A DNA stretch of 64,000 nucleotides from Oceanirhabdus sp942490885. GTDB lineage: Bacteria > Bacillota > Clostridia > Clostridiales > Clostridiaceae. The first letter of the stretch is position 1; each line of letters opens with the position of its first letter. The notes under the pieces were generated by a model. It was not told the origin of the DNA. It did not search any database and saw only the letters and a program-made list of their open reading frames with translations. Position numbers and translations under genes: made by a program. This document shows, piece by piece, positions 44,834-52,189 of the stretch. The DNA is taken from NCBI GenBank assembly GCA_942490885.1, contig CALNYT010000002.1, positions 1,612,001 through 1,676,000 on the forward strand. Reading direction: 5' to 3'.

Positions 44834-46171
44834 TTATTCAATATTAATATCTTTGAACATAGCATAAGGTGCAGGGTTATAACCATGGAAGAAGAAGAAA
44901 GGAGTATTTTTAGTAGTACTACTTATATCAACTAGGTTATTCTTGAAGATGTCATAAATATTAAAGTTAATTGATTGTCCAGCGATTTTTCCTACTATTT
45001 TACCATTCTTTATGTGATATCCTGTGTCTATGCTACCAGTGATTTCTCCATTGAAGAGGTTGCCCATGAAGAAACCTATAACAGAATCAATTATTATACC
45101 ATCTTTTAAGTCTGAAACCATATCATTGAATGAAACCTTTCCAGGCTCTACATGAAGATTTGTTACATATGGAGCAGGTTCAGCAGAGAGTTCTGGTCTT
45201 GGAAAGAAATTACCCAATTTATAACCGTTACCTGTTGGTTCCATATTTAATTTTTTTGCAGTTTTTAATGAATGAAGAAAGCTCTGAAGATGACCGTTTT
45301 TAATAATTTCAGTTCGTTGACTAGGGGTACCTTCATCATCAAATGGGTGAGTATTAAATGCACCAAGTCTAGTCGCATCATCTATTATTGTGAATCGATC
45401 GTCGAATATCTGCTCACCTATTTTTTTAGCTAAAGGAGATGCACCAGCTTCAATATATTTACCATTTACGCCAAGTATTAACGGAATCAATGAACAATAT
45501 AAGAAATTTGGAGTAAAGATAACGGGACGCGCTCCAGAGTCCAGTGTAACGATGTTTCTAGATAATTTTATTTTTTCTGAGACAGAAGATGTTATGGAGT
45601 CTACATCATAATTTGAAGTTAATAAAAGTTGTTGGTCATAGCACTCGATGAAATTATTATCTTTTATAAAAGAACCTGAAGCGGAGAAGATAATAGAATC
45701 TTTCTTATAATTATTTGAAAATCCTTTAGTATTAGAGATTTCAACATAAGAACTATTTATATCGAATTCAACTCCAACCTTCACATCAGGGAACTCTTTA
45801 GTTAGATTTGAGACTATTTTATTACCATCTTCTATGAGTTGTTCATCAGTTAATTTCATAATATCATTCTCAGGAATTGATATATTTTCATCGCTAGATT
45901 TATTTATAAATTCAATTTCTGCAGGTGATGAAAATGGAGTCATCTCGTCGCAATTTTTAACAAGCTTATCAAATTTACTTAAATCAGTGGATGTTGAAAA
46001 TGAAAGTTTTCCATCTTTAATCATTCTAAGGGCTACACCTGTAGATTGAGTTAAAGAAGCAGCTTTTAGTTTGTTATTTTCAAATTCTATATGTCTTCTT
46101 GTAGAATCTTTGTAGAATATTTCACCATCAGTAGCTCCAGTTGAAATTACTTTATTTAACAAATCTTTCAT
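44834..46171 (-). CDS. tldE: TldE/PmbA family protein, 445 aa
   Basis: ATG 46171 shares one base with the tldD stop (TAATG). It is the non-catalytic partner of TldD, with the same fold but no H-E-x-x-x-H. Recognisable family blocks are GVALRMIKDGKLSFSTST near the N terminus, RLGAFNTHPFDDEGTPSQR in the middle and FMGNLFNGEITGSIDTGYHI in the C-terminal third. In E. coli TldD and TldE form a protease heterodimer that matures microcin B17 and degrades CcdA; in clostridia the target is unknown. Confidence 0.92.
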   Translation of the reverse strand: MKDLLNKVISTGATDGEIFYKDSTRRHIEFENNKLKAASLTQSTGVALRMIKDGKLSFSTSTDLSKFDKLVKNCDEMTPFSSPAEIEFINKSSDENISIPENDIMKLTDEQLIEDGNKIVSNLTKEFPDVKVGVEFDINSSYVEISNTKGFSNNYKKDSIIFSASGSFIKDNNFIECYDQQLLLTSNYDVDSITSSVSEKIKLSRNIVTLDSGARPVIFTPNFLYCSLIPLILGVNGKYIEAGASPLAKKIGEQIFDDRFTIIDDATRLGAFNTHPFDDEGTPSQRTEIIKNGHLQSFLHSLKTAKKLNMEPTGNGYKLGNFFPRPELSAEPAPYVTNLHVEPGKVSFNDMVSDLKDGIIIDSVIGFFMGNLFNGEITGSIDTGYHIKNGKIVGKIAGQSINFNIYDIFKNNLVDISSTTKNTPFFFFHGYNPAPYAMFKDINIE

Positions 46172-47544
46172 TATGCTTCACCTCCAACAACTACATTTTG
46201 AATTCTTATTCTAGGTCCACCATCACTAACAGGTAGAGGGAATTGTTCACCCTTTCCACAACCACCGCCGCTATCATGAGACGTATCTTCATTACCAATC
46301 ATATCAATATTCCTAAGAGTTTCGAATACATTTCCAGCAAGGTTTATATCTCTAACTAGTTCACAAATCTTGCCATCTCTTATCATGTATCCATATGAAG
46401 CTGAGAAGGTAAAATTATCACCATTAGTTTGGCCACCATTAGTTCCATTTGCAAGGATACCTATTGAAACATCTTTGAGCATTTCTTCGAATGTAGAATC
46501 ACCTAGTTCAATAACGGTATTTCTCATTCTTGGGATAGGAGAATGTTTATAGTTAATAGCACGTCCATTACCAGTAGCTTTTTCACCCATCTTACCAGCG
46601 GTTCCTCTTGAATGAAGTCTTCCTACCAACTTACCTTCTTTTATAAGATATGTTTTTTCGGTTTTAACTCCTTCATCATCATATTTAAGATAACCTCTTT
46701 TCCCTTTATCGGTACCAGAGTCATATATATTTAATATTGGTCTTCCAAAATCTTTATCAAGTTCCATTATATCTGCAAGTTCTTTGTTTTCATATACATT
46801 ATCACCCTCACTTAGATGACCAAATGCTTCATGAACAAATACTCCTGTTAAGTGAGAATCTGTGATAATGGTATAAGTTCCTGACTTAACCTTTGGAGCA
46901 GTAAGTAGTTCAACTGCTATTTTACCCTGTTTTTTTATTTCATCATGTAAATCTAATACGCAATTATAATCATCTGAAGAACCATATCCAACTGAAGTGG
47001 ATTGAGAATTATCACCTTCAACTGCTGTGATGTGTATACCTCCACCTATATCCATTTTCTCTTGATATACATAAGAGCCTTCAGAATTTGCAAAAGTTAG
47101 ACTTGAAAATTTTTCATTATAACCTACGTTCACTGATGAAATGTTTTCATGAGAATTTAAGGCAAGCATATTGTATTCTGTTAATAAATTAATTTTTTCA
47201 TCCAGAGACACTTTTCTAGGATCATTTTTAAGATCAAGAAGAACAGAATCTTCAACCATTTCAACAGGAGCTAGAGTACTCTCAGAGTTACCTGTTAATT
47301 GAGCTTGTTTAATAGCTGCTTGAGCAAAGAAATCCAAAGATTCTAAGTTATTGAAGGAAACAACTCCCCATGCACCTTTATATAGTGCTCGTACAATACC
47401 ACCTATTTCACTTGATTTCTTTAAAGAATCCAATTTACCGTTGGTAATGGTTATACTAGTAGCTGTGGAGTCTTCTAACCTTATGTCCATATAGTCACAT
47501 TGAGAACTAAAGTTTTCAATGCATGATTGTAACTTATGCTTCAT
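46171..47544 (-). CDS. tldD: TldD family metalloprotease subunit, 457 aa
   Basis: ATG 47544 after GGGAGGGG. The zinc site FVHEAFGHLSEGD supplies H-E-x-x-x-H, and CGKGEQFPLPVSDGGPRIRI near the C terminus contains the conserved Cys that completes the site. The sequence SRGTAGKMGEKATGNGRAIN and GGQTNGDNFTFS are further family marks. Length is about that of E. coli TldD (481). It is upstream of and coupled to tldE. The protease pair cleaves unfolded or peptide substrates. Confidence 0.94.
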   Translation of the reverse strand: MKHKLQSCIENFSSQCDYMDIRLEDSTATSITITNGKLDSLKKSSEIGGIVRALYKGAWGVVSFNNLESLDFFAQAAIKQAQLTGNSESTLAPVEMVEDSVLLDLKNDPRKVSLDEKINLLTEYNMLALNSHENISSVNVGYNEKFSSLTFANSEGSYVYQEKMDIGGGIHITAVEGDNSQSTSVGYGSSDDYNCVLDLHDEIKKQGKIAVELLTAPKVKSGTYTIITDSHLTGVFVHEAFGHLSEGDNVYENKELADIMELDKDFGRPILNIYDSGTDKGKRGYLKYDDEGVKTEKTYLIKEGKLVGRLHSRGTAGKMGEKATGNGRAINYKHSPIPRMRNTVIELGDSTFEEMLKDVSIGILANGTNGGQTNGDNFTFSASYGYMIRDGKICELVRDINLAGNVFETLRNIDMIGNEDTSHDSGGGCGKGEQFPLPVSDGGPRIRIQNVVVGGEA

Positions 47545-47670
47545 AACTACCCCTCCCTTTTTAAATAAATAGAAAATTCATAAAAATATTATACCATATT
47601 TTATCAAGGTAAATAATGTGTATAAAAATTGTTCATAAATAGGAAATGAAAATTTAAAAAGTGTATGAAA

Positions 47671-47706
47671 ATAAGGTCTATCCAATTTCTTATGGATAGA
47701 CCTTAT
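47671..47706 (-). terminator. Terminator of the 47772 gene
   Basis: 14-bp perfect stem (47671-47684 with 47693-47706) and a short T run on the minus strand. Confidence 0.75.
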
Positions 47707-47771
47707 CTTCAACAATATTAATATTTTCACATAGCAGCATCTTTATTGCGAAAAATTTCTTCATATGGTTT

Positions 47772-48056
47772 TCATGATATCATATCTGAATCCATTAATT
47801 TTACTCCACATCGAGGACAATATATAAGATCTCTATTTGATGTTCTGTCATCAAAATGTTTGCCACATTTTGGACATTTATAAAAGCTTGAAACGATAAA
47901 ACCAGCAATTAAGAATATAATAGTTACTCCAATTGTTAACATGCTATTTTGGTAAGTTGATTCAATTATTCCAGAGGATATAATTCCTAATAGGATTATA
48001 ACAATACCAATATATTTGTATTTCTTACTTTTTTTGAACTCTTCTATTACACTCAA
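47772..48056 (-). CDS. Small membrane protein with C-terminal zinc ribbon, 94 aa
   Basis: TTG 48056 is preferred, because GGTGGTGAT lies just before it. Two membrane helices (about residues 15-33 and 41-60) are followed by a C4 zinc ribbon CPKCGKHF ... YCPRCGVKL. Small membrane zinc-ribbon proteins like this are common in Firmicutes with no known function. Monocistronic. Confidence 0.7.
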   Translation of the reverse strand: MSVIEEFKKSKKYKYIGIVIILLGIISSGIIESTYQNSMLTIGVTIIFLIAGFIVSSFYKCPKCGKHFDDRTSNRDLIYCPRCGVKLMDSDMIS

Positions 48057-48242
48057 ATATATCACCACCAATTACAATGTATGTACTCCATTATAATGAA
48101 AAAAATGGAAATGTCAATGTTGGGAAATAACGAATTTTCTTATGCTTTGTACAAATACTATATATAGGGTTATATAGTGAAACTAAATTTATGCGTACAC
48201 CGTAAACTTATTAATGATTTTTTGACCTGTACAAATTAATAG

Positions 48243-48271
48243 TTGAACTTAAAACCTAGAGTATGTATTAA
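48243..48271 (+). promoter_or_regulatory. Promoter of cold-shock gene
   Basis: TTGAAC (48243-48248), 17-bp spacer, TATTAA (48266-48271), giving a leader of about 114 nt. Confidence 0.6.
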
Positions 48272-48323
48272 AAATGGAGTAGCACACAGAGCGGTCTAGT
48301 TCTAATACGTATTCATATATATA

Positions 48324-48342
48324 AAAGCCATGCTGGTTTTTT
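48324..48342 (+). terminator. Terminator-like hairpin inside the csp leader
   Basis: AAAGCCA (48324-48330), 3-nt loop, TGGTTTT (48334-48340) with one G-U pair and a short T run. Confidence 0.4.
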
Positions 48343-48371
48343 GTATATTATCTTACAAAAGAAAGGTGGGA

Positions 48372-48391
48372 GTGCTTAAAAGCGCAACTTT
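48372..48391 (+). promoter_or_regulatory. Hairpin between ribosome site and csp start codon
   Basis: GGTGGGAG lies about 20 bases from the ATG, too far for normal use. GTGCT (48372-48376) can pair with AGCGC (48381-48385) around a TAAA loop, leaving about seven unpaired bases between the ribosome site and the ATG. The fold would restore the spacing. Confidence 0.45.
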
Positions 48392-48595
48392 ATGGAAACT
48401 GGTGTAGTAAAATGGTTTGATAATGAAAGAGGATATGGATTTATATCAGGAGCAAATGGTAGTGATGCTTATGTTCATCATTCTCAGGTAAAAGAGAAAA
48501 CTCATAATAAGGATCTTCATGAAGGTGAGGAAGTTAAGTTTGATATTGTTTGGAAAGAAAAAGGACCTCAAGCAATAAATGTACAGAAGATATAG
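48392..48595 (+). CDS. Cold-shock protein, 67 aa
   Basis: Single cold-shock domain. METGVVKWFDNERGYGFISG contains RNP1 (RGYGFI); DAYVHHSQV is RNP2, with Tyr and His where V-F-V-H-F is usual. The KGPQAINVQ ending is typical. Length is the standard 65-70. These proteins bind single-stranded RNA and DNA and prevent RNA folding. A long leader with hairpins precedes the gene and a strong terminator follows it. Confidence 0.95.
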   Translation: METGVVKWFDNERGYGFISGANGSDAYVHHSQVKEKTHNKDLHEGEEVKFDIVWKEKGPQAINVQKI

Positions 48596-48600
48596 AAATG

Positions 48601-48640
48601 CTGAAGTGAGCAATAGATATGCTCACTTCAGTATTTTTTT
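48601..48640 (+). terminator. Terminator of cold-shock gene
   Basis: CTGAAGTGAGCA (48601-48612) pairs with TGCTCACTTCAG (48620-48631), followed by TATTTTTTT. Confidence 0.92.
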
Positions 48641-48690
48641 AAAATAAATCAGAGATTTTTTGAAATTAGTGGTATAAAGATTAAAAAATA

Positions 48691-48719
48691 TGATATAATA
48701 AATACAAACATATGTTTGT
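48691..48719 (+). promoter_or_regulatory. Extended -10 promoter with 16-bp palindromic operator candidate
   Basis: TGATATAAT (48691-48699) is an extended -10. The perfect palindrome ACAAACATATGTTTGT (48704-48719) follows at the predicted transcription start, ending just before the GGAGG site of the 48733 gene. Confidence 0.65.
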
Positions 48720-48732
48720 GGAGGTTTAAAAT

Positions 48733-48996
48733 ATGAAAGTGGTTGCAATGCCAATAGAGGTTGTTGCCTGGTTTGATAAGGAAGGTATACCTCATCCGGT
48801 GAGGTTTAGAATTACAACCAAAGATTGCGAAGAAAGAGTTGTAAAGATACACAAGATAATGACTAGGGAAATGGAAAAACTAGCTGGAAATATAATGTAC
48901 ATATTTAATTGCATGAGCGTAATAAACGGAGTTGAAAGAGGGCTACAGATAAAATACGAACTTGAAAGTTGTAAATGGATTCTTTTCAAAATATAG
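48733..48996 (+). CDS. Hypothetical protein, 87 aa
   Basis: ATG 48733 after GGAGG. A small soluble protein with a beta-rich first half (VEVVAWFDKEGIPHPVRFRI, then KDCEERVVKIHKI) and a C-terminal part with an Asn-Cys-Met stretch and KYELESCKWILFKI. It looks like a single compact domain; clostridial genomes carry similar short proteins, but I cannot name a family. The palindrome over its promoter suggests regulated expression. Confidence 0.7.
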   Translation: MKVVAMPIEVVAWFDKEGIPHPVRFRITTKDCEERVVKIHKIMTREMEKLAGNIMYIFNCMSVINGVERGLQIKYELESCKWILFKI

Positions 48997-49153
48997 ATAA
49001 AATAATAAACAGAATGTATAAAGTTTGTACATAAGGGCATAATTAGAATGTACAAAAGAATAGGAGCAGTTCCACCCCCCCATGTTAAGTATATAATAAA
49101 TCCCCTTAAATAAGGAACCCTCTTGTATATAAGAAAACTCCTAAAATCAAATT

Positions 49154-49194
49154 AACTACTCTTAGTTATTATTATAAATGAGAGTAGTTTTTTT
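49154..49194 (+). terminator. Terminator between convergent genes
   Basis: AACTACTCT (49154-49162) pairs with AGAGTAGTT (49181-49189), followed by seven T (49188-49194). The rest of 48997-49235 shows no gene. Confidence 0.8.
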
Positions 49195-49235
49195 GTAGTT
49201 AAATTATTATAATCATCATTCATTTCAGATAAATT

Positions 49236-49748
49236 TTATTGTACATTATACATTCCATGACTATTCATATAATTAAAAAGTTCTTCCCCATGTGTTTGTT
49301 CCTCTTTTTGAATATGCTGCAAAACTTGCCTAACTTCCGAATTAACACATTCAAAAATATCACTATTATAAGTACCAGAAATATACTTTTCTGTAGATAA
49401 TAAATCTAGACAAAGTACTTTATCACTTTCGTTATTCATAGTTCCTTCGAAATTATTTTCAATTGAAGTTTGTTGAGACTGATGTCTTTGGTTTGAAGTT
49501 GATTGTTGTTGTTGTTGACTTGAATTAGATTGTTCACCTTGGCCTAAATTTGGTTGTTTACCTTGAAGTAGTAGACTAATACTATCATGGTGTTGTTGTT
49601 CTTGCCCAGCATGTTTATTAAAAAGATGTTTTAATTGGGGATCTAGAGCGTTATTTGCATAATTTTTATATTTTTGAATGCAAACTTCTTCTTGAATTTT
49701 GGCATCCTCTAAAAATACTTTTTCTTTTTGACTAAGTTGTATTTTCAT
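49236..49748 (-). CDS. CotF-like spore coat protein with Gln-rich insert, 170 aa
   Basis: ATG 49748 after AGAGGTGAA. The N-terminal part is a ferritin-like helical pair (LSQKEKVFLEDAKIQEEVCI, then KHAGQEQQHHDSI) and the C-terminal part repeats the pattern (LDLLSTEKYISGTYN, then HIQKEEQTHGEELFNYM), as in CotF-type coat proteins. Between them residues about 63-98 are Gln/Ser rich (QQQQQSTSNQRHQSQQ), encoded by CAA repeats. CotF proteins lie in the spore coat. The insert is unusual. Confidence 0.75.
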   Translation of the reverse strand: MKIQLSQKEKVFLEDAKIQEEVCIQKYKNYANNALDPQLKHLFNKHAGQEQQHHDSISLLLQGKQPNLGQGEQSNSSQQQQQSTSNQRHQSQQTSIENNFEGTMNNESDKVLCLDLLSTEKYISGTYNSDIFECVNSEVRQVLQHIQKEEQTHGEELFNYMNSHGMYNVQ

Positions 49749-49928
49749 AATATTTCACCTCTAAAATAGTTTTATCAAAATGATATAAGAGTATGTAATA
49801 ATTAAATGATTTGAAAATTATTATTTTAATATTCTTTTAGGGAAACATATTGAAGATAAAGTATAAAATAAGCTAATGTTGATAAAGATAGATTTGATAT
49901 ATAAATTTGACAACAATGGAGTGTTAAT

Positions 49929-51356
49929 ATGAAACTTTCCTCTAAATTACAAGAAAATAAAAATAAAATAAAAGATTTGCTTCCAATCGAAAAAAGCTTT
50001 GATATTGTTGCGCGTGACTTGATTTTTGGAGATAGGAAAGCTTATTTAGTTTTTATTGATGGATTTGCAAAAGACGATATAATGGTTTGGCTATTATCAC
50101 ACCTTCAAGAATTAAAAAAAGAAAATATGAATATACAGAATGTTAAGGATTTTATAGATAAAAATATCTCTTATATTGAAGTGGATTTATTTGAAGATTT
50201 AGAGCAACTTCAAACTTCAGTTCTATCTGGAGCAGTTGGATTGGTTATAGATGGCGAAAATAAAGGAATTATAATAGATGCTAGAACATATCCTGCAAGA
50301 GGACCAGCTGAGCCAGATTTAGAAAAGGTAACAAGAGGTTCAAGAGATGGATTAGTAGAAACGATAATATTTAATACTGCTTTAATCAGGAGAAGAATTA
50401 GAGATGAAAAATTAATCTTTGAGATGAACTCTGTTGGAAGACGTTCTAAAAGTGATGTTGTTATATCGTATATAGATGATTTAGTAGATAAGAATCTCTT
50501 AAACATAATCAAGAAAAAAATGAGTGAAATAGATGTAGATGCTTTAATAATGGGAGAAAAATCACTTGAGGAGTTATTAATAAAGAAAAAGTGGTATAAT
50601 CCATTGCCACAAGCGAGATTTACTGAAAGACCAGATGTGGTTTCAGCACATTTGCTTGAAGGACATATTGCAATTATTGTAGACACATCTCCAAGTGTTT
50701 TAATAGTACCAGTAACAATGTTTCATTTTACACAACATGCAGAGGATTATTATCAAAATCCATCTGTGGGTACATATTTAAGATGGGTAAGATTGATATT
50801 CATGAGTTTTTCATTAATAGTAAGTCCTTTATGGCTTTTATTAGTAACTAATACCAAATATTTACCTGAGTCGCTTAGTTTTTTGGGTCCTAAGGAGGAA
50901 ATATTAATTCCAATATTTATTCAATTTATATTATTAGAAATTGGGCTTGATGGTTTACGTCTTGCATCAATTCATACCCCTAATACGTTATCAACTTCAT
51001 TGGGTATTATTGGTGGTTTGCTCATTGGGGAATTAGCGATTAGAGTTGGTTGGATAGTGCCTGAAACAGTTCTATATATGGTTATCGTAAGTGTAGGAAC
51101 ATTTTGCACACCTAGCATAGAATTTTCAATGGCAATTAGGATGTTTAGATTATTGTTGTTACTATTAACAGGTTTATTTAATTTGTATGGATTTTTTGGA
51201 GGATTAATATTAATTTGTATAATATTCTTGAGTACTAAAAACATTAATGGTAAAAGATATACATGGCCTTTAATTCCATTTGATAAAAAGGCTTTAAGTA
51301 ATATACTCATAAGAAAACCAATAATTGAAATTAAAAGAAGTAATATTAAAAAATAA
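49929..51356 (+). CDS. spoVAF: SpoVAF/GerA-family spore germination protein, 475 aa
   Basis: ATG 49929 follows GGAGTGTTAAT. The N-terminal soluble GerA domain is about 270 residues long with the block RTYPARGPAEPDLEKVTRGSRDG. FTERPDVVSAHLLEGHIAII and DTSPSVLIVPVTMFHFTQHAEDYY are nearly as in SpoVAF of Bacillus. The C-terminal half has five or six membrane segments with GLRLASIHTPNTLSTSLG. SpoVAF sits in the spore inner membrane and aids germination. It is not in a spoVA operon here, and GerA-type receptor A subunits are the alternative; the motifs favour SpoVAF. Confidence 0.88.
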   Translation: MKLSSKLQENKNKIKDLLPIEKSFDIVARDLIFGDRKAYLVFIDGFAKDDIMVWLLSHLQELKKENMNIQNVKDFIDKNISYIEVDLFEDLEQLQTSVLSGAVGLVIDGENKGIIIDARTYPARGPAEPDLEKVTRGSRDGLVETIIFNTALIRRRIRDEKLIFEMNSVGRRSKSDVVISYIDDLVDKNLLNIIKKKMSEIDVDALIMGEKSLEELLIKKKWYNPLPQARFTERPDVVSAHLLEGHIAIIVDTSPSVLIVPVTMFHFTQHAEDYYQNPSVGTYLRWVRLIFMSFSLIVSPLWLLLVTNTKYLPESLSFLGPKEEILIPIFIQFILLEIGLDGLRLASIHTPNTLSTSLGIIGGLLIGELAIRVGWIVPETVLYMVIVSVGTFCTPSIEFSMAIRMFRLLLLLLTGLFNLYGFFGGLILICIIFLSTKNINGKRYTWPLIPFDKKALSNILIRKPIIEIKRSNIKK

Positions 51357-51373
51357 TAGGATGAGAAATATAT

Positions 51374-51402
51374 AAAAGCACGCATTGCGTGCTTTTATTT
51401 TA
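51374..51402 (+). terminator. Terminator of spoVAF
   Basis: AAAAGCACGC, 3-nt loop, GCGTGCTTTT, then ATTTTAT. Nearly the same hairpin follows glsA at 55307-55335. Confidence 0.88.
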
Positions 51403-51484
51403 TGCCCCAATATGCTTTTGCTTCTGCTTCAAGTTTTGCAAGTCTGGTATAGTAATCAGGGAATTCTCTTAGATGTGCCAAGGT
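51395..51484 (-). pseudogene. C-terminal remnant of a DUF5661-like gene
   Basis: The minus strand reads LAHLREFPDYYTRLAKLEAEAKAYW to a stop at 51395. That matches, from memory, the C terminus of a small DUF5661-like family (H-L-x-E-F-P-D-Y-Y-T-R-L-x-K-M-E). Upstream of about 51485 the frame hits a stop and runs into a palindromic repeat, with no start or ribosome site. It looks like a truncated gene. Confidence 0.6.
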
Positions 51485-51489
51485 AATTT

Positions 51490-51645
51490 AGATAAATACT
51501 CAATTATCAATACTCAATGTTCAATGAATGTTGACTTTTTTCTTAGGTCAAAAGTCTATAAATATATCTATTTTAGATTTGCATTAGCAAATCATCTTTC
51601 ATTGATAATTCATTAATGAGTATTGATTATTAATAGTATAATATT
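51490..51645. repeat. Palindromic repeat, third type
   Basis: AATACTCAATTATCAATACT on the left and TTAATGAGTATTGATTATT on the right form long imperfect inverted ends around TTGACTTTTTTCTTAGGTCA. It directly abuts the DUF5661-like remnant. Confidence 0.6.
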
Positions 51646-51692
51646 GTTAATAAAATCTTTGAATAAATAAAGTATTAAATTGGAATTTCTAT

Positions 51693-51803
51693 ATAGAGAT
51701 TCCAACTCAAATTTTTATTTATACGTGTCCATAACTCATTGATACGCTGAGATTTTGGAACAAGTATAAATAAATTTTCGTACTGGAATCTCTATAGTTT
51801 AGT
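51693..51803. repeat. Dispersed repeat family B, copy 2
   Basis: CATAACTCATTGATACGC and TTTTGGAACAAGTATAAATA match 17695-17800 closely. It has outer arms CTATATAGAGATTCCA and TGGAATCTCTATAG, giving a palindrome of about 105 bp. Confidence 0.8.
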
Positions 51804-51831
51804 ATTAAATATTATCAATATTTAAATTGAA

Positions 51832-51871
51832 ATAAAAAAAAGTTTTAAGTGAAGTAAATCACTTAAAACTC
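51832..51871 (-). terminator. Terminator of tRNA-Leu(CAA)
   Basis: On the minus strand AGTTTTAAGTGA pairs with TCACTTAAAACT directly 3' of the tRNA, then a T run of seven or eight. Confidence 0.88.
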
Positions 51872-51875
51872 TGAA

Positions 51876-51962
51876 TGGTGCCGAAGGCGGGACTTGAACC
51901 CGCACGGTATTGCTACCAATGGATTTTGAGTCCATCGCGTCTGCCGATTCCACCACTTCGGC
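51876..51962 (-). tRNA. tRNA-Leu (anticodon CAA)
   Basis: Acceptor stem GCCGAAG / CTTCGGC with encoded ACCA. The anticodon stem TGGA/TCCA holds the loop CTCAAAA, giving anticodon CAA. A long variable arm (GGTAGCAATACC) shows it is a class II leucine tRNA. The T loop GGTTCAAGTCC is standard. Confidence 0.96.
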
Positions 51963-52189
51963 TCAGTTGTGGTGTGCTGCTTGTATCTTTCCGACGAAAT
52001 TAATAATAACATACATTAAAAAGTTTATCAAGCTTTTTTAAAGAAAAAAATTCATTATGGTAAAAATAATAACTTCAATTGAAATAGTTGACTGTAATGA
52101 GGTAAAATAAGAGGTAGTATATTATCAAATTTTAAAGTGAAAATAATCAATCATAAAAATATAGTTTAAATATTGATGAGGTGATTTAG

